Part shown: positions 17,562 to 26,091 of the stretch, piece by piece | How the letters are laid out: the number at the start of each line of letters is the position of its first letter | How positions within the stretch are numbered: the stretch's first letter is position 1 | Source of the DNA: Candidatus Altimarinota bacterium | Lineage (GTDB): Bacteria; Patescibacteriota; Gracilibacteria; BD1-5; UBA2023 | NCBI GenBank assembly: GCA_023230505.1 | Contig: JALNXF010000008.1 | Location: forward strand, 1 to 33,543 | Length of the DNA stretch: 33,543 nt | Direction: 5' to 3' | Program-made: the position numbers and the translations under genes | Notes under the pieces: generated by a model | What the model saw: the letters and a program-made list of their open reading frames with translations, nothing else | Database searches by the model: none | What the model was told of the DNA's origin: nothing

Positions 17562-20189
17562 TTAAATCAGATTACTAACAAGGTATTTGTTTGGTTTATA
17601 TTCAGATAATTTCAAGTCCGCCTTTTCTCTTTTTGGAAAAACTACTCTATCTTTTTCTATTTTCATAGTTTGGTTTAATTCAATTTTTTCTGATTTTCCT
17701 GGTTCATTATATAAAAAATCTACAACAAAAATTCAATTATTATTTTCTGGTAATTTTTTAATTACGATCACTAAATTATCTTTTTGATTTTTATATAAAA
17801 CTATTTTAGTTCATTCTTGAATTTTATTGATTGATATTGAAATACTTAAAGGATTTAATTTATTAATCTTTTTTAACGATTTAGATTCATGAGAAGAATT
17901 AAACTCTCTTAATTTTAATTTTCTATTTTCAATATCTTGTAATTCTGCTTTTGCTTTTTCTTCTTCACTTACTACTGCAATTTCTTCTGGTTTTTGGGGT
18001 TCTTCTATATTATTTTCTGGATTTTTTTCTACTGGTTTTTGTGGTTCTGGTTTTTGTGGTTTATTTCCAGTTATATCTAGTTTTTCTCATATTAAATCTT
18101 GTTCATCGCTATCGTAGATATTATCAATTCTTCCATCTTTATCAAATAAATAAATTCCATGCGATCTAAGATCTATTGCATTTCATAAATCCGCAGTCTC
18201 TACCCATCTTCTAAGTTCTTCTTCGCTTCCTGCTGCCTCATATAATTTAGCTAGAACTTCTCTTTTTTGGGATGTATTAAGTTTATCATAAGCGAAATTA
18301 GATATTCAAGAAATACTTCTTCAAGCAAGTCCAGCAATTCAATCAAGTAAATGAGAAAATCATTGATACATATATTTAATTTCATTATCTCAAGCTGTTT
18401 TCCTTATTACATTAATTGCGCCTTCATATGATTTTTTTGCGACATTTTCAGTTCATTCAATTAAAGAATGAGTTCATTTTGTTGCTAATTCTAGAGATTT
18501 TGTTATAGGCCATAATACTCCGCTTACTTTTGCAAGTCTTATAAGGTTTTTCTTAATAAATCATCACTCAGCCTTTTTTTCTATAAAGGCATTAAATGCT
18601 CAAGTAGGAGTAGATATGGCTTTTGAAATTGTTTTACCAGACCAAGCAGTTATTTTTAAAGCTCATTTAATAATTTCTTCAGAAAAAGTTAGTGCCTTAT
18701 TTGCAATTGGTCAAACAACTTCCATTATATCTTTTCTGTATTCTTCAGTTCTTCAGATAACTTTCATTATTCTTTGCCCGAATCATTCTTCTTCTACAAA
18801 TGGATTTTTATCATTGTAAAACATTTGATTTAAAGTCCAATTTTGATTCATAATCAAATCTGCAGTTCTTCAAATTACATTTATTCAAGGCAAATTACCT
18901 CATATATTAGCATACCTTCTTTCTAAAATAGAGTTTAAAGTTTCTCTCATTTGATTTGCCTCGTTTGGTGAACTATATCAAGTAATTTGGTCTGTAATTC
19001 ATCTATAAAAAGATCCCATAAATCAAACACTATCTCTATCTCCATAAAAAAGTGATTGAAATTTCTCAAAATAACTATCAAGCATCGCATTTCTCTCATT
19101 AGAAATTGGTGAATTTCACAGTTCAATTACTCTATCGCGAGCTATCCCTCTCCAAATATTTATATCTTGATCAAATAATTTAGATCTATGTCAAAATGCT
19201 TTTAGTTTATTTTTATCAAATCTTAGTTTTGACTCTTCTAGAATTTCTTTAGCAAAATAAATTAAGAAATATTTTTCAAATTCAGCTTGAGAAAGTTTAT
19301 TTGCTTTTAATACTGCAGGATCTACACTTGAAAAATTATCGTTAAGATATTCCTGTAAATAATTATGCTCATTTTCTTTATCTTTATTTACTTCTAATTG
19401 TTTAAAATATCAGTCTATTATCTTTTTTGGACTAACACCACCAAGTGAGACTTTTAATTTATTTGTTTCACTAAGTGATAGAGCTGAATTAATACCAAAA
19501 ATTCAAGAGAAATTATGTCTAGCAATTTCGTGAACTTGATTAAGTGATAGCATCATAGTTTTATAGCTATCATCTAATTTATCTAGTAAATTAAGTTTGC
19601 TTATTAGGTTTTGATATTTGGGATTATTTTCTAATCAAACCATTTCTACTCATTTTTTTTGAAGGATTTCTACAATTTCTTTCATTTTCATAAGAGATTG
19701 AGCATGAGTTTCATCATGATAACCTAGAGCATTGCTTAAATCTGTAAGTCATTTTTCATCACAAAATCTTTTTATCACATTCATTGTTTTTCTCAATTCA
19801 AAAACTTCATTTGAACTTAGTTTACATTCAAATCTATTTAATGCTGCATTTCTAATAATAAAACTCTCAGAAAAATCTGATGAATTAAGTATATCATGCT
19901 CTAAAGCTTCTATTCAATTATTGATTTCTTTCTCTAATTCACCAAAACTCAATCCTGAAACTGAAACTATATATGCAATTTTATCTTTTATAGTTTTTCT
20001 TTTATTTAATCAAATAATTTGTTCTGGATTTAATAAAGTTTCTAACTGTTTATTAATTAGAATTCTAGATCTAATATTCCCTTCTCCTCATTCAAGAAGT
20101 GAAATTAGTCTATCAGAACTATCTGAAACTGCAGAATTATTTGTAGATAGCTTGTTTTGAGAATGTAGTTCTTGTGCATTAGTTGCCAT
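17562..20189 (-). CDS. Large hypothetical protein, 875 aa (cluster protein 1)
   Basis: I do not recognise it. It starts MATNAQELHSQNKLSTNNSAV, with no signal peptide. The first ~600 residues are mainly helical (for example KTMNVIKRFCDEKGLTDLSNALGYHDETHAQSLMKMKEI). Residues 500-640 hold small-residue amphipathic helices (VSGVLGPITKSLELATKGTHSLIEG) that may contact a membrane. A segment YLFDKDGRIDNIYDSDEQDLI near 690 looks EF-hand-like. About 715-765 is a Pro/Glu/Lys-rich disordered linker (KPQKPEPQKPVEKNPENN). The last 110 residues form a separate beta-rich domain ending KYLVSNLI. Dozens of TGA glycines show it is native to this code. It follows the genes at 20215 and 21594 on the same strand. 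Confidence 0.8.
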
Positions 20190-20206
20190 AAATTTAAAAT
20201 GTTAAT

Positions 20207-20236
20207 ATTAAAAATTAAATTTGTTTTTGTTTTTTG
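20207..20236. repeat. 30-bp direct repeat, copy 1
   Basis: Starts ATTAAAAATTAAATTTG and ends TTTGTTTTTTG. An identical 30-mer is at 21523-21552. This copy covers the last codons of the gene at 20215 and part of the leader of the gene at 17562. Confidence 0.85.
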
Positions 20237-21510
20237 TATTCTTTTTTGTCTTGTTGCGTGGCTTCTCTATATTTATGGTCATCCCATAAACCAATTAATT
20301 CTCATTTTTTATTTATTTTAATTCATTTTATTATTCCTAAATCTAAATTATAACTTTCCATAATTCATATTATCTTATCTCAATTAGCTAAAGTTACTTT
20401 CATTTCTCATGCAGGAGATCATCCATAAAACCATCATTCAAATTTTTCTTTTCAAGAAATCAAAACTCATTTTCAATCAAATTTTCATTCTTCATATTCT
20501 CATATATATTTCTCTCAATCAGCCCATATTTCAGTTCATAATCAATGAGGAACACGATTAATTCATCCTCAAATGGTTGATCCTTGGTATATTCTATATA
20601 TTCACGTAACATCTTTTCTTATCAATGTAACATCTCTAACTGAGCTTGAAAGTCATTCTGTTGCTAGAGGATAATTTTTGTTTGGTTTAAGCGGTAATTT
20701 TTTTTCATCAAATGTTAATCCGGCAACACTTACTTTTTGTAACTCTTGTTTTTGCAGAATTTTTGTTATAAAAATTAGAGATTCCGCACGTTTTAGTTCT
20801 CTTTTTCAGCCATAAGAAACACCGGTTAATTTTTCTCTTTTTTCTATTAGAAATTTCTTTATTTTTCTTAGTTCAGAAATATCTTTTTTATTAAAATCCA
20901 TACTACTTAATCTTTTAAATTCCTCTTTAGTAAGAGTTCACTCAACTATATCTTCCTGCTTAATTTCTTCTGTTTTTTTTATTGGTTTTTTGTTTAATTT
21001 TTTTTTATTATCTCTATATTCTTTTTCACTTATTATTTTTGGTTTCATACTCTCCATATCTTCTCTTACTTTATTATTCACTTCTTTTTGTATGTCTGCA
21101 TTTATTTCTTCTTCAGACATAGTTTTTTTATTTTCTGATTTTCTTTCTTCTGATTCTGACATTGAACCCAGATTTACTTCAACTTTTCTTGAAAAATTGT
21201 TTCCTGAAAAATCTCTAGCATTATTTATAGTCATAGCTGGAGGAGTTTTATCTAATGCGATTAGTTTTTCTTCAATTTTTGGTAATACAATTTTTTTAAA
21301 ATCCTCTAAATCAGTTCATCATTTAGCTTTACTTAAAAAAATCTTTAAATCGTTTAAAGTTTCAGCTTTAATTTGTTGTTTTTCTACTTCTTTTTTAGCA
21401 TCTAACATTTCGATAATTCACTTTCTTTCTGCCTTTGTTAACTTATTATCTGCTAACATTCCTTTTATTTTTGAATCCTGAGATTCATTATTTTTTACTT
21501 CTGCACCCAT
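20215..21510 (-). CDS. MORN-like repeat protein, 431 aa (cluster protein 2)
   Basis: The protein starts MGAEVKNNESQDSKIKGML and is charged and helical over the first ~200 residues, with a disordered Lys/Glu-rich part (EERKSENKKTMSEEEINAD) near 120-145. From about 335 to 410 it is glycine- and aromatic-rich with repeats of the MORN type: HGLGTEIGADGEKYIGEGG, KFDGKGVLIFGKKGFEGGFYG, then GEMKVTLANGDKIIG. Almost all of these glycines are TGA. MORN repeats bind lipids or act as scaffolds in other proteins; here the role is unknown. No signal peptide. It ends KKQKQI-TAA inside the 30-bp repeat. The start fits the Met-Gly-Ala-Glu opening also seen in the next gene. Confidence 0.78.
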
Positions 21511-21522
21511 ATATTTATATAT

Positions 21523-21552
21523 ATTAAAAATTAAATTTGTTTTTGTTTTTTG
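21523..21552. repeat. 30-bp direct repeat, copy 2
   Basis: Identical to 20207-20236. This copy lies wholly in the gap between the gene at 21594 and the start at 21510, forming most of the leader of cluster protein 2. Confidence 0.85.
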
Positions 21553-21593
21553 GTCTATATTAAATTTATCATACTTTCTGGTTTTTTGCAAAA

Positions 21594-23342
21594 TTATGCA
21601 GTTTTTGTTATTTCTGCTTTTGAATCTCAATCTATTATAGTATGTCTTCAATTAGTAGCTAATATTGTCACAATGTTAGCTAACTCTTCTTTGGATTTTT
21701 GTTTTACTCTAGTTCAAGAAAATCATGATTGTTGTCAACTGAAAGTAAAATCTACAATTTCTCAATTTAAAGCGATATTTTCTAATTTTCAATTTTTAAT
21801 TCAAGCATCTCATTGTTCATCTGGAATATTTACTTTAAATTTATCTTTTCAAATTATTATTTGTTTTGAATTTTTATCAAAATCAATAGTTTCAGGATAA
21901 CTTAAATTTTTATCTTTTTGTGAATATTTAATTCAGATAGGAAAAACTGTGGCCTTACTTATTGCATCAATTATTTGAGCATCTCTTTTCTTATATGAAT
22001 TTATTAAAGAATCAGATTTATCTAATCAAGTCATTGCTTGAGTTGTAGTTAGAACTTCAGGAGTTCGATTTTGTGGAGCTTCTTGGGCTTTTTGTATAGT
22101 TACAGGTTGATTTTCTATAGAATTATTCAATTTTTCAAAAAATTTCTCTCTAGGTCATTTGGTCGACTCATAGAAATCGCCTGGATCATCTATATTAAAA
22201 TTTAATTTTACTGTTTTTTCAATTTTATTTCAGCTCTCATCTTTTGTTTCTATTTTTAAAAATTTATTTTCAAAAACATTATACCAAAAATCTTTTGCAT
22301 TAATATTAATTTTATTTTTATCACAAGATTTAAAAAATCATCACATATTTTCATAAGATATTTTTGATAAATCTTTATCTTTAAAAAGTGAGATTGCTGG
22401 ATCATTTTTAGATTGTTCAATTTCTCATTTAGAATTCATTTTTCTTCAATAAGTTTTTAGAGCATTTACAGATTTTCTAAGACGAATTTGTTCTTTTAAT
22501 TCAGACACCATATCATCTTCACTCTCTCATTTAAGTCATAAAAATGGTTTTAAAACATCTTTTAAAAAAGGAAGTGTACATAAGAAGGCTATAAATTTTG
22601 AAATTCCATCCATTAATTTTCATTCTGGTAATTTTGTCACTAAATCAAAGACATATTCTTTTGTCTTTTCTGCTGAAATTAAACTAATATCATACCCATC
22701 AATTTTATTTTTAACTAATTGAAAAAACTTCCTTTCTTCCTCAGAAGAAGCTTGTGTATAATTTGATAAATCAGTTTTATCATTAAATTCACTTATATTT
22801 TTTGGACTTCTCAAGAAACTTTCCAGCACTGGATTTTCTTTATTTTTAGTTATAAAAGATTTTAAATTATCAGTTTCTGTTTCAAAAAATTTCAAAAATT
22901 TATCTGTAGATTCTTCTTTATTATTTTTTATTTCTTTTTCATCTTCATTAAAAACCTTAGAAAGAACATCGCCTGTCGATATGTTATTATAACTTTCCAT
23001 TTTTTTATTAAATCCACCAATTAATAAATCGGCAATTCCAGAATTTATAATCTTTCACAAAATTCAAAGTTTTATGTTTTCTATCTGTTCTGGTTTTAAA
23101 TTTAAATCCTTGAATTTAGTATCAATTACTCCAGAAATTTTGTCTTTCGCTCATAAAATTAATTTAGAATCGACTTCTTTAAAGACATTATCATAAACCA
23201 TAATTTCTTTATTTAATTTTTCAGTTTTTTCACTTGTTTCTCATTTAACTTGGTTAATTCCTGCAAGTCTCATAGCTTCAGGAGTTTGAGCTGTAACTTG
23301 TGGTTCTCATTCTTTTTTTAGCTCTGGAGTTTCTGCACCCAT
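21594..23342 (-). CDS. Hypothetical protein, 582 aa (cluster protein 3)
   Basis: The family is not recognised. The protein starts MGAETPELKKEGEPQVTAQTPEAMRLAG. Residues 1-115 include a small-residue helical part (GILGKIINSGIADLLIGGF) that could associate with a membrane. The region 115-240 is acidic and helical. A hydrophobic segment follows near 240-270 (LMDGISKFIAFLCTLPFLKDVLKPF). A charged middle part leads to a linker with PVTIQKAQEAPQNRTPEV near 425, and a C-terminal beta-rich domain of about 110 residues (TIDFDKNSKQIIIGKDKFKVNIPDE). No signal peptide. It ends TAA after ITKTA. It shares the MGAE opening and AT-rich leader with cluster protein 2, and is the first gene of the minus-strand cluster. 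Confidence 0.78.
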
Positions 23343-23414
23343 ATTTATTTTTATTTAAAAATTAAAACTAACTTTTGTACAATATATCATATTATGAAAA
23401 TAATTGCAAAAATA

Positions 23415-23441
23415 TTGATATTTTTTTAAAATTCATATAAT
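23415..23441 (+). promoter_or_regulatory. Candidate promoter for the YtxH-like gene
   Basis: TTGATA (23415-23420) and TATAAT (23436-23441), 15-base spacer, 28 bases before the ATG at 23470. Confidence 0.4.
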
Positions 23442-23469
23442 GAAATAATTATCATTTAATAAATTTTGT

Positions 23470-23949
23470 ATGAAAAATAAAAATTTGTTTACTCTATGAC
23501 TTTGATATTTAGCTTGAATAGCTGTTGCTTCTAAATTTTTTAAGAAAAATAAAACTAAGAAGTATGATAGTAAACTTGAAGAATTTGGAGATAATCTTGT
23601 TCAAATTCACAAAGATTTTTTCTCATTTATTAATGAATCTACACTAACAGATGAGAATAAGAAATTGCTTAATGAATACAAAGATAAGGTTTTAGCTCAA
23701 ATTGAATTATTCAAAAAAGAAGCCAAAGATATGGCGATAGATTTAAAAGCAAAATGAATAACTAAAAAAGATGAAATAGAAAAAGAATTAAAAGAAATTT
23801 ACAAAAAAAGAAGTGAATATATTGATGAAATCAAAGTGCAATGAGAAGATTTATATGAAGAAGTTAAAGACGCTGTTTTAGAATTTGTTAAAGATTCAAA
23901 AGATAAATTAAAAGAGACTTACAAAGAAGCTAAGGCTAAATTAAAATAA
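23470..23949 (+). CDS. YtxH-like helical membrane-associated protein
   Basis: The 159-residue protein starts MKNKNLFTLGLGYLAGIAVASKFF, a glycine-rich hydrophobic segment followed by KKNKTKKYD, like the membrane anchor of YtxH/gas-vesicle-GvpP-like proteins. The rest is a long Lys/Glu-rich amphipathic helix (DEIEKELKEIYKKRSEYIDEIKVQG, EEVKDAVLEFVKDSKDKLKETYKEAKAKLK). Such proteins are often tied to envelope stress, but the function is unknown. It is followed 19 bases later by grpE, so the two are probably co-transcribed, which fits a stress link. TGAs are glycine in the anchor. Confidence 0.75.
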
Positions 23950-23968
23950 TACTAATTTTAGAGTAAAA

Positions 23969-24517
23969 ATGACAAAAAAAGAGGAAGAAAATAAAGAAAA
24001 TGAATTCGAAACTCTTGAGCAAGAATTAGAATCTGAGCTAGAAAATATTGAGGAAGAAGAAAAAGAATTAGAGGGTGACATTTCAAAAATATCAACCGAA
24101 ATAAATATTTTAAAGGATTCTCTCGCTAGAGCTCAAGCCGATTATCATAATCTTGTAAAAAGAGTTGAAAGAGATAAGGCAGATATGTGATCTTACATTA
24201 CAGGTAATGTTGTAGTGAGATTGCTAACTTTCGTTGACAATTTAGAGCGCCTTATTTCAGCTACTCCAGAAGACCAAAAACAAACTCCCCTTTTTGAATG
24301 AATTAAATCAACTCATTCAGGAATTATAAAAACTCTCGAAACTATGTGAGTTAAATCGTTTGATTCTCTACTCCAAGAAGTAGATACAGACCTTCACGAG
24401 GTTATGAGCCAGCTCCCAGGAAAAGAATGAATTATAATTCAGGAATTCGAGAAATGATACAAACTCCACGACAAAGTAATTAGACACGCAAAAGTTATAG
24501 TCTGAACAGGAGAATAA
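23969..24517 (+). CDS. grpE: Nucleotide exchange factor GrpE
   Basis: GrpE releases ADP from the chaperone DnaK. The 182-residue protein starts MTKKEEENKENEFETLEQELE. A long N-terminal coiled coil reaches into LKDSLARAQADYHNLVKRVERDKADM (about 50-75), the conserved GrpE helix. LLTFVDNLERLISATP is near 88-103, and the C-terminal beta domain has FDSLLQEVDTDLHEVMSQLPG and EKGYKLHDKVIRHAKVIVGTG, the family signature with RPA replaced by RHA. TGA glycines include KGY and VGTG. dnaK and dnaJ are not in the window. A GC-rich terminator follows. Confidence 0.95.
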
Positions 24518-24530
24518 ACAAATACCCGAA

Positions 24531-24563
24531 AAATATCCCGCAACAATGCGGGATATTTTTTTC
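24531..24563 (+). terminator. Terminator after grpE
   Basis: 12-bp stem AAATATCCCGCA / TGCGGGATATTT with an ACAA loop, followed by seven Ts. The -35 of the first island begins one base beyond. Confidence 0.92.
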
Positions 24564-24591
24564 TTGACATTTCCGGATTTTTTTCTATTAT
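24564..24591 (+). promoter_or_regulatory. Consensus-like promoter of island 1
   Basis: Perfect -35 TTGACA (24564-24569), 16-base spacer, -10 TATTAT (24586-24591). The host-type promoters here have TTGCAT or TTGATA instead. Island 2 uses TTGACT with the same TATTAT. Confidence 0.65.
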
Positions 24592-24649
24592 CAAGAAGTA
24601 AACAAAAATAGAAACTAAAATCAAAATAAATATACTACGGAGATATGCT

Positions 24650-24964
24650 ATGATTTCAAAGATATTTAATTCAAATGAAAAAAAACTTGCATTTTATCTA
24701 TTTCTAGTGGTATTTATTTTGTTAGTAGAATTTTCCAGAGGAATATTTGCCGATATAAACTTGGCAATTAAATCCCTTGAAAAACAAGGCTACAGTAATG
24801 TTGAGGTAACAAATATGGATTGGTTCTTTGTTGGTTTTCGTGGCTGTGATATGGGTGATGCAGCGAAAATCACAACAAATGCAACAAATCCTGCAGGTAA
24901 ACAAACAGAAATTTTCGTCTGTACTGGTTGGCCATTCAAAGGTGCGACAATCAGGACAAACTAA
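24650..24964 (+). CDS. Small membrane-anchored protein, standard-code style (island 1)
   Basis: A 104-residue protein of unknown function. It starts MISKIFNSNEKKLAFYLFLVVFILLVEFSRGIF, an N-terminal membrane helix, then an extracytoplasmic-looking domain with two cysteines (FRGCDMGDAA and FVCTGWPF) that could form a disulfide. ACGGAG (24637-24642) is a Shine-Dalgarno site seven bases before ATG. All eight glycines are GGN, Trp is TGG, there is no TGA, and it ends TAA. This differs sharply from its neighbours and suggests transfer from a standard-code bacterium. It shares a transcript with the next gene, 23 bases downstream. Confidence 0.8.
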   Translation: MISKIFNSNEKKLAFYLFLVVFILLVEFSRGIFADINLAIKSLEKQGYSNVEVTNMDWFFVGFRGCDMGDAAKITTNATNPAGKQTEIFVCTGWPFKGATIRTN

Positions 24965-24971
24965 AAAATTC

Positions 24972-24979
24972 GGAAGGAG
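24972..24979 (+). promoter_or_regulatory. Strong Shine-Dalgarno site for the zinc-ribbon gene
   Basis: GGAAGGAG, eight bases before the ATG at 24988. It decides the start over the in-frame upstream ATG at 24928, which lies inside the preceding gene. Confidence 0.8.
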
Positions 24980-24987
24980 AAAAAACG

Positions 24988-25257
24988 ATGGAAAAATATT
25001 GGAATTTTTACACTCATATTATAGGAAACATCTTCGGTGTAATTCTGATAGCAATAGCTTTAATAATCTTGCTGAAGCTAATACATTGGAGATTTACCCG
25101 CACAAGATGCCCTAAATGTAACAATATAAAATTCAATATAATGATTGGTGGACCTCCTCGATGTATAAAATGTGGATGGCAGGAGGCCACATTGCCAGGA
25201 GAAGTAAATCCAACGAATTTCAAAAGAAGAAATGGATATTACATTATAGGTTTTTAA
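24988..25257 (+). CDS. Membrane-anchored zinc-ribbon protein, standard-code style (island 1)
   Basis: An 89-residue protein starting MEKYWNFYTHIIGNIFG, with one membrane helix (about 12-32, GVILIAIALIILLKLI). Residues 38-63 hold two CxxC pairs, RCPKCNN and RCIKCGW, the pattern of a zinc ribbon facing the cytosol or outside. The tail is PGEVNPTNFKRRNGYYIIGF-TAA. All eight glycines are GGN and no TGA occurs. The strong Shine-Dalgarno, the preceding partner gene and the following terminator make a compact two-gene unit. I do not recognise a function. Confidence 0.8.
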   Translation: MEKYWNFYTHIIGNIFGVILIAIALIILLKLIHWRFTRTRCPKCNNIKFNIMIGGPPRCIKCGWQEATLPGEVNPTNFKRRNGYYIIGF

Positions 25258-25281
25258 ATAAGTCCAAAAAGGAGGACTTGG

Positions 25282-25312
25282 AAAAGGACCCGGTTAAATC
25301 TGGGCCTTTTTT
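25282..25312. terminator. Terminator of island 1, overlapping the end of murI
   Basis: AAAAGG and CCC pair with GGG and CCTTTT around a TTAAAT-type loop, then more Ts. The loop contains the TAA stop (minus strand, 25294-25296) of murI. An additional small hairpin AAGTCC / GGACTT is at 25260-25279. Confidence 0.82.
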
Positions 25313-26079
25313 ATTTGTGATAGATTGAGATTTTTGATAAACATTTTTCAGGTTTTAAGGAAATTCGTGATATCTCAGGTGGTATAGAAAATAGTTTTTC
25401 ATCAGAGAGACAAACTATTTTTAATTTTTAAATGTCTTTTTAGATATTCTCTAAATTTTATTGCCGAGTCATATGATGGATCTATAATTTGTTTATTTGA
25501 AATATTTTTAATCTGGTCTTTAATAAGAGAATAATGTGTACATCCAAGTACAATTGCTTCAATATCAGAATCAAATTTATCTAAATAATTCTTTAAAATA
25601 TTTTCAAAACTAGAATCCTTAAATTCTCATTTTTCAATTAATGGAACGAGTTCTGGAGCTCAGATTTCTTGAACTACAATTTTATCATTTAAAGATTGAA
25701 CTCTTTTTTTATAAGCCCTTAACTTCACAGTAGTTGGTGTAGCTAAAACTCATACTTTTTTTAATTTTAATTCTGCAATTTTTTCAACACCAGGAATAGT
25801 AACTCAAAGTATTTTTTTATCTGGAAATACTTTTTGTTGTAAAATTCTAATAGCACAAGCGGTTGCTGTATTACAAGCAATAATTACTATTTTAGCTCCG
25901 GATTCAAAAAGAAATCTCACTCAATCTTCGGTTAATTTAAGAATTTCATCCAAAGACTTATCTCAATATGGCACATTTAAAGAATCTCAGAAATAGATAT
26001 AATCATATTCTGGCATTATTTTCTGGAATTCTAGAAGTGTCGAAAGTCCTCAAAATCAAGAATCAAATAATCAGATCAT
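25294..26079 (-). CDS. murI: Glutamate racemase
   Basis: MurI makes D-glutamate for peptidoglycan. The 261-residue protein starts MIGLFDSGFGGLSTLLEF, with TGA at three glycines of this motif. YFGDSLNVPYGDKS is near 30-43, the first catalytic cysteine is in IIACNTATACA near 68, and the second in LGCTHYSLI near 180. A stop would be called at the tandem TGA TGA after NSLSL if standard code were used. Reading them as glycine adds the true C-terminal motif KTIFYTTGDITNFLK, typical of the family, so the frame continues to TAA at 25294. The final residues (IKKAQI) are encoded by the island 1 terminator. It follows thrS by 12 bases in one operon. Confidence 0.93.
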
Positions 26080-26091
26080 AAAAGTGAAATA

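Noticed and set aside
19732..21900. Plus-strand open frames of 116-163 residues opposite the cluster genes
   Set aside because: They are Ser/Phe/Leu-rich products of antisense Lys/Glu-rich DNA. The minus frames run through and continue across them.
24650..25257. Sequencing contamination as sole explanation for island 1
   Set aside because: The murI frame runs smoothly into the island's terminator and stops there, which argues for real joined DNA, but read coverage would settle it.
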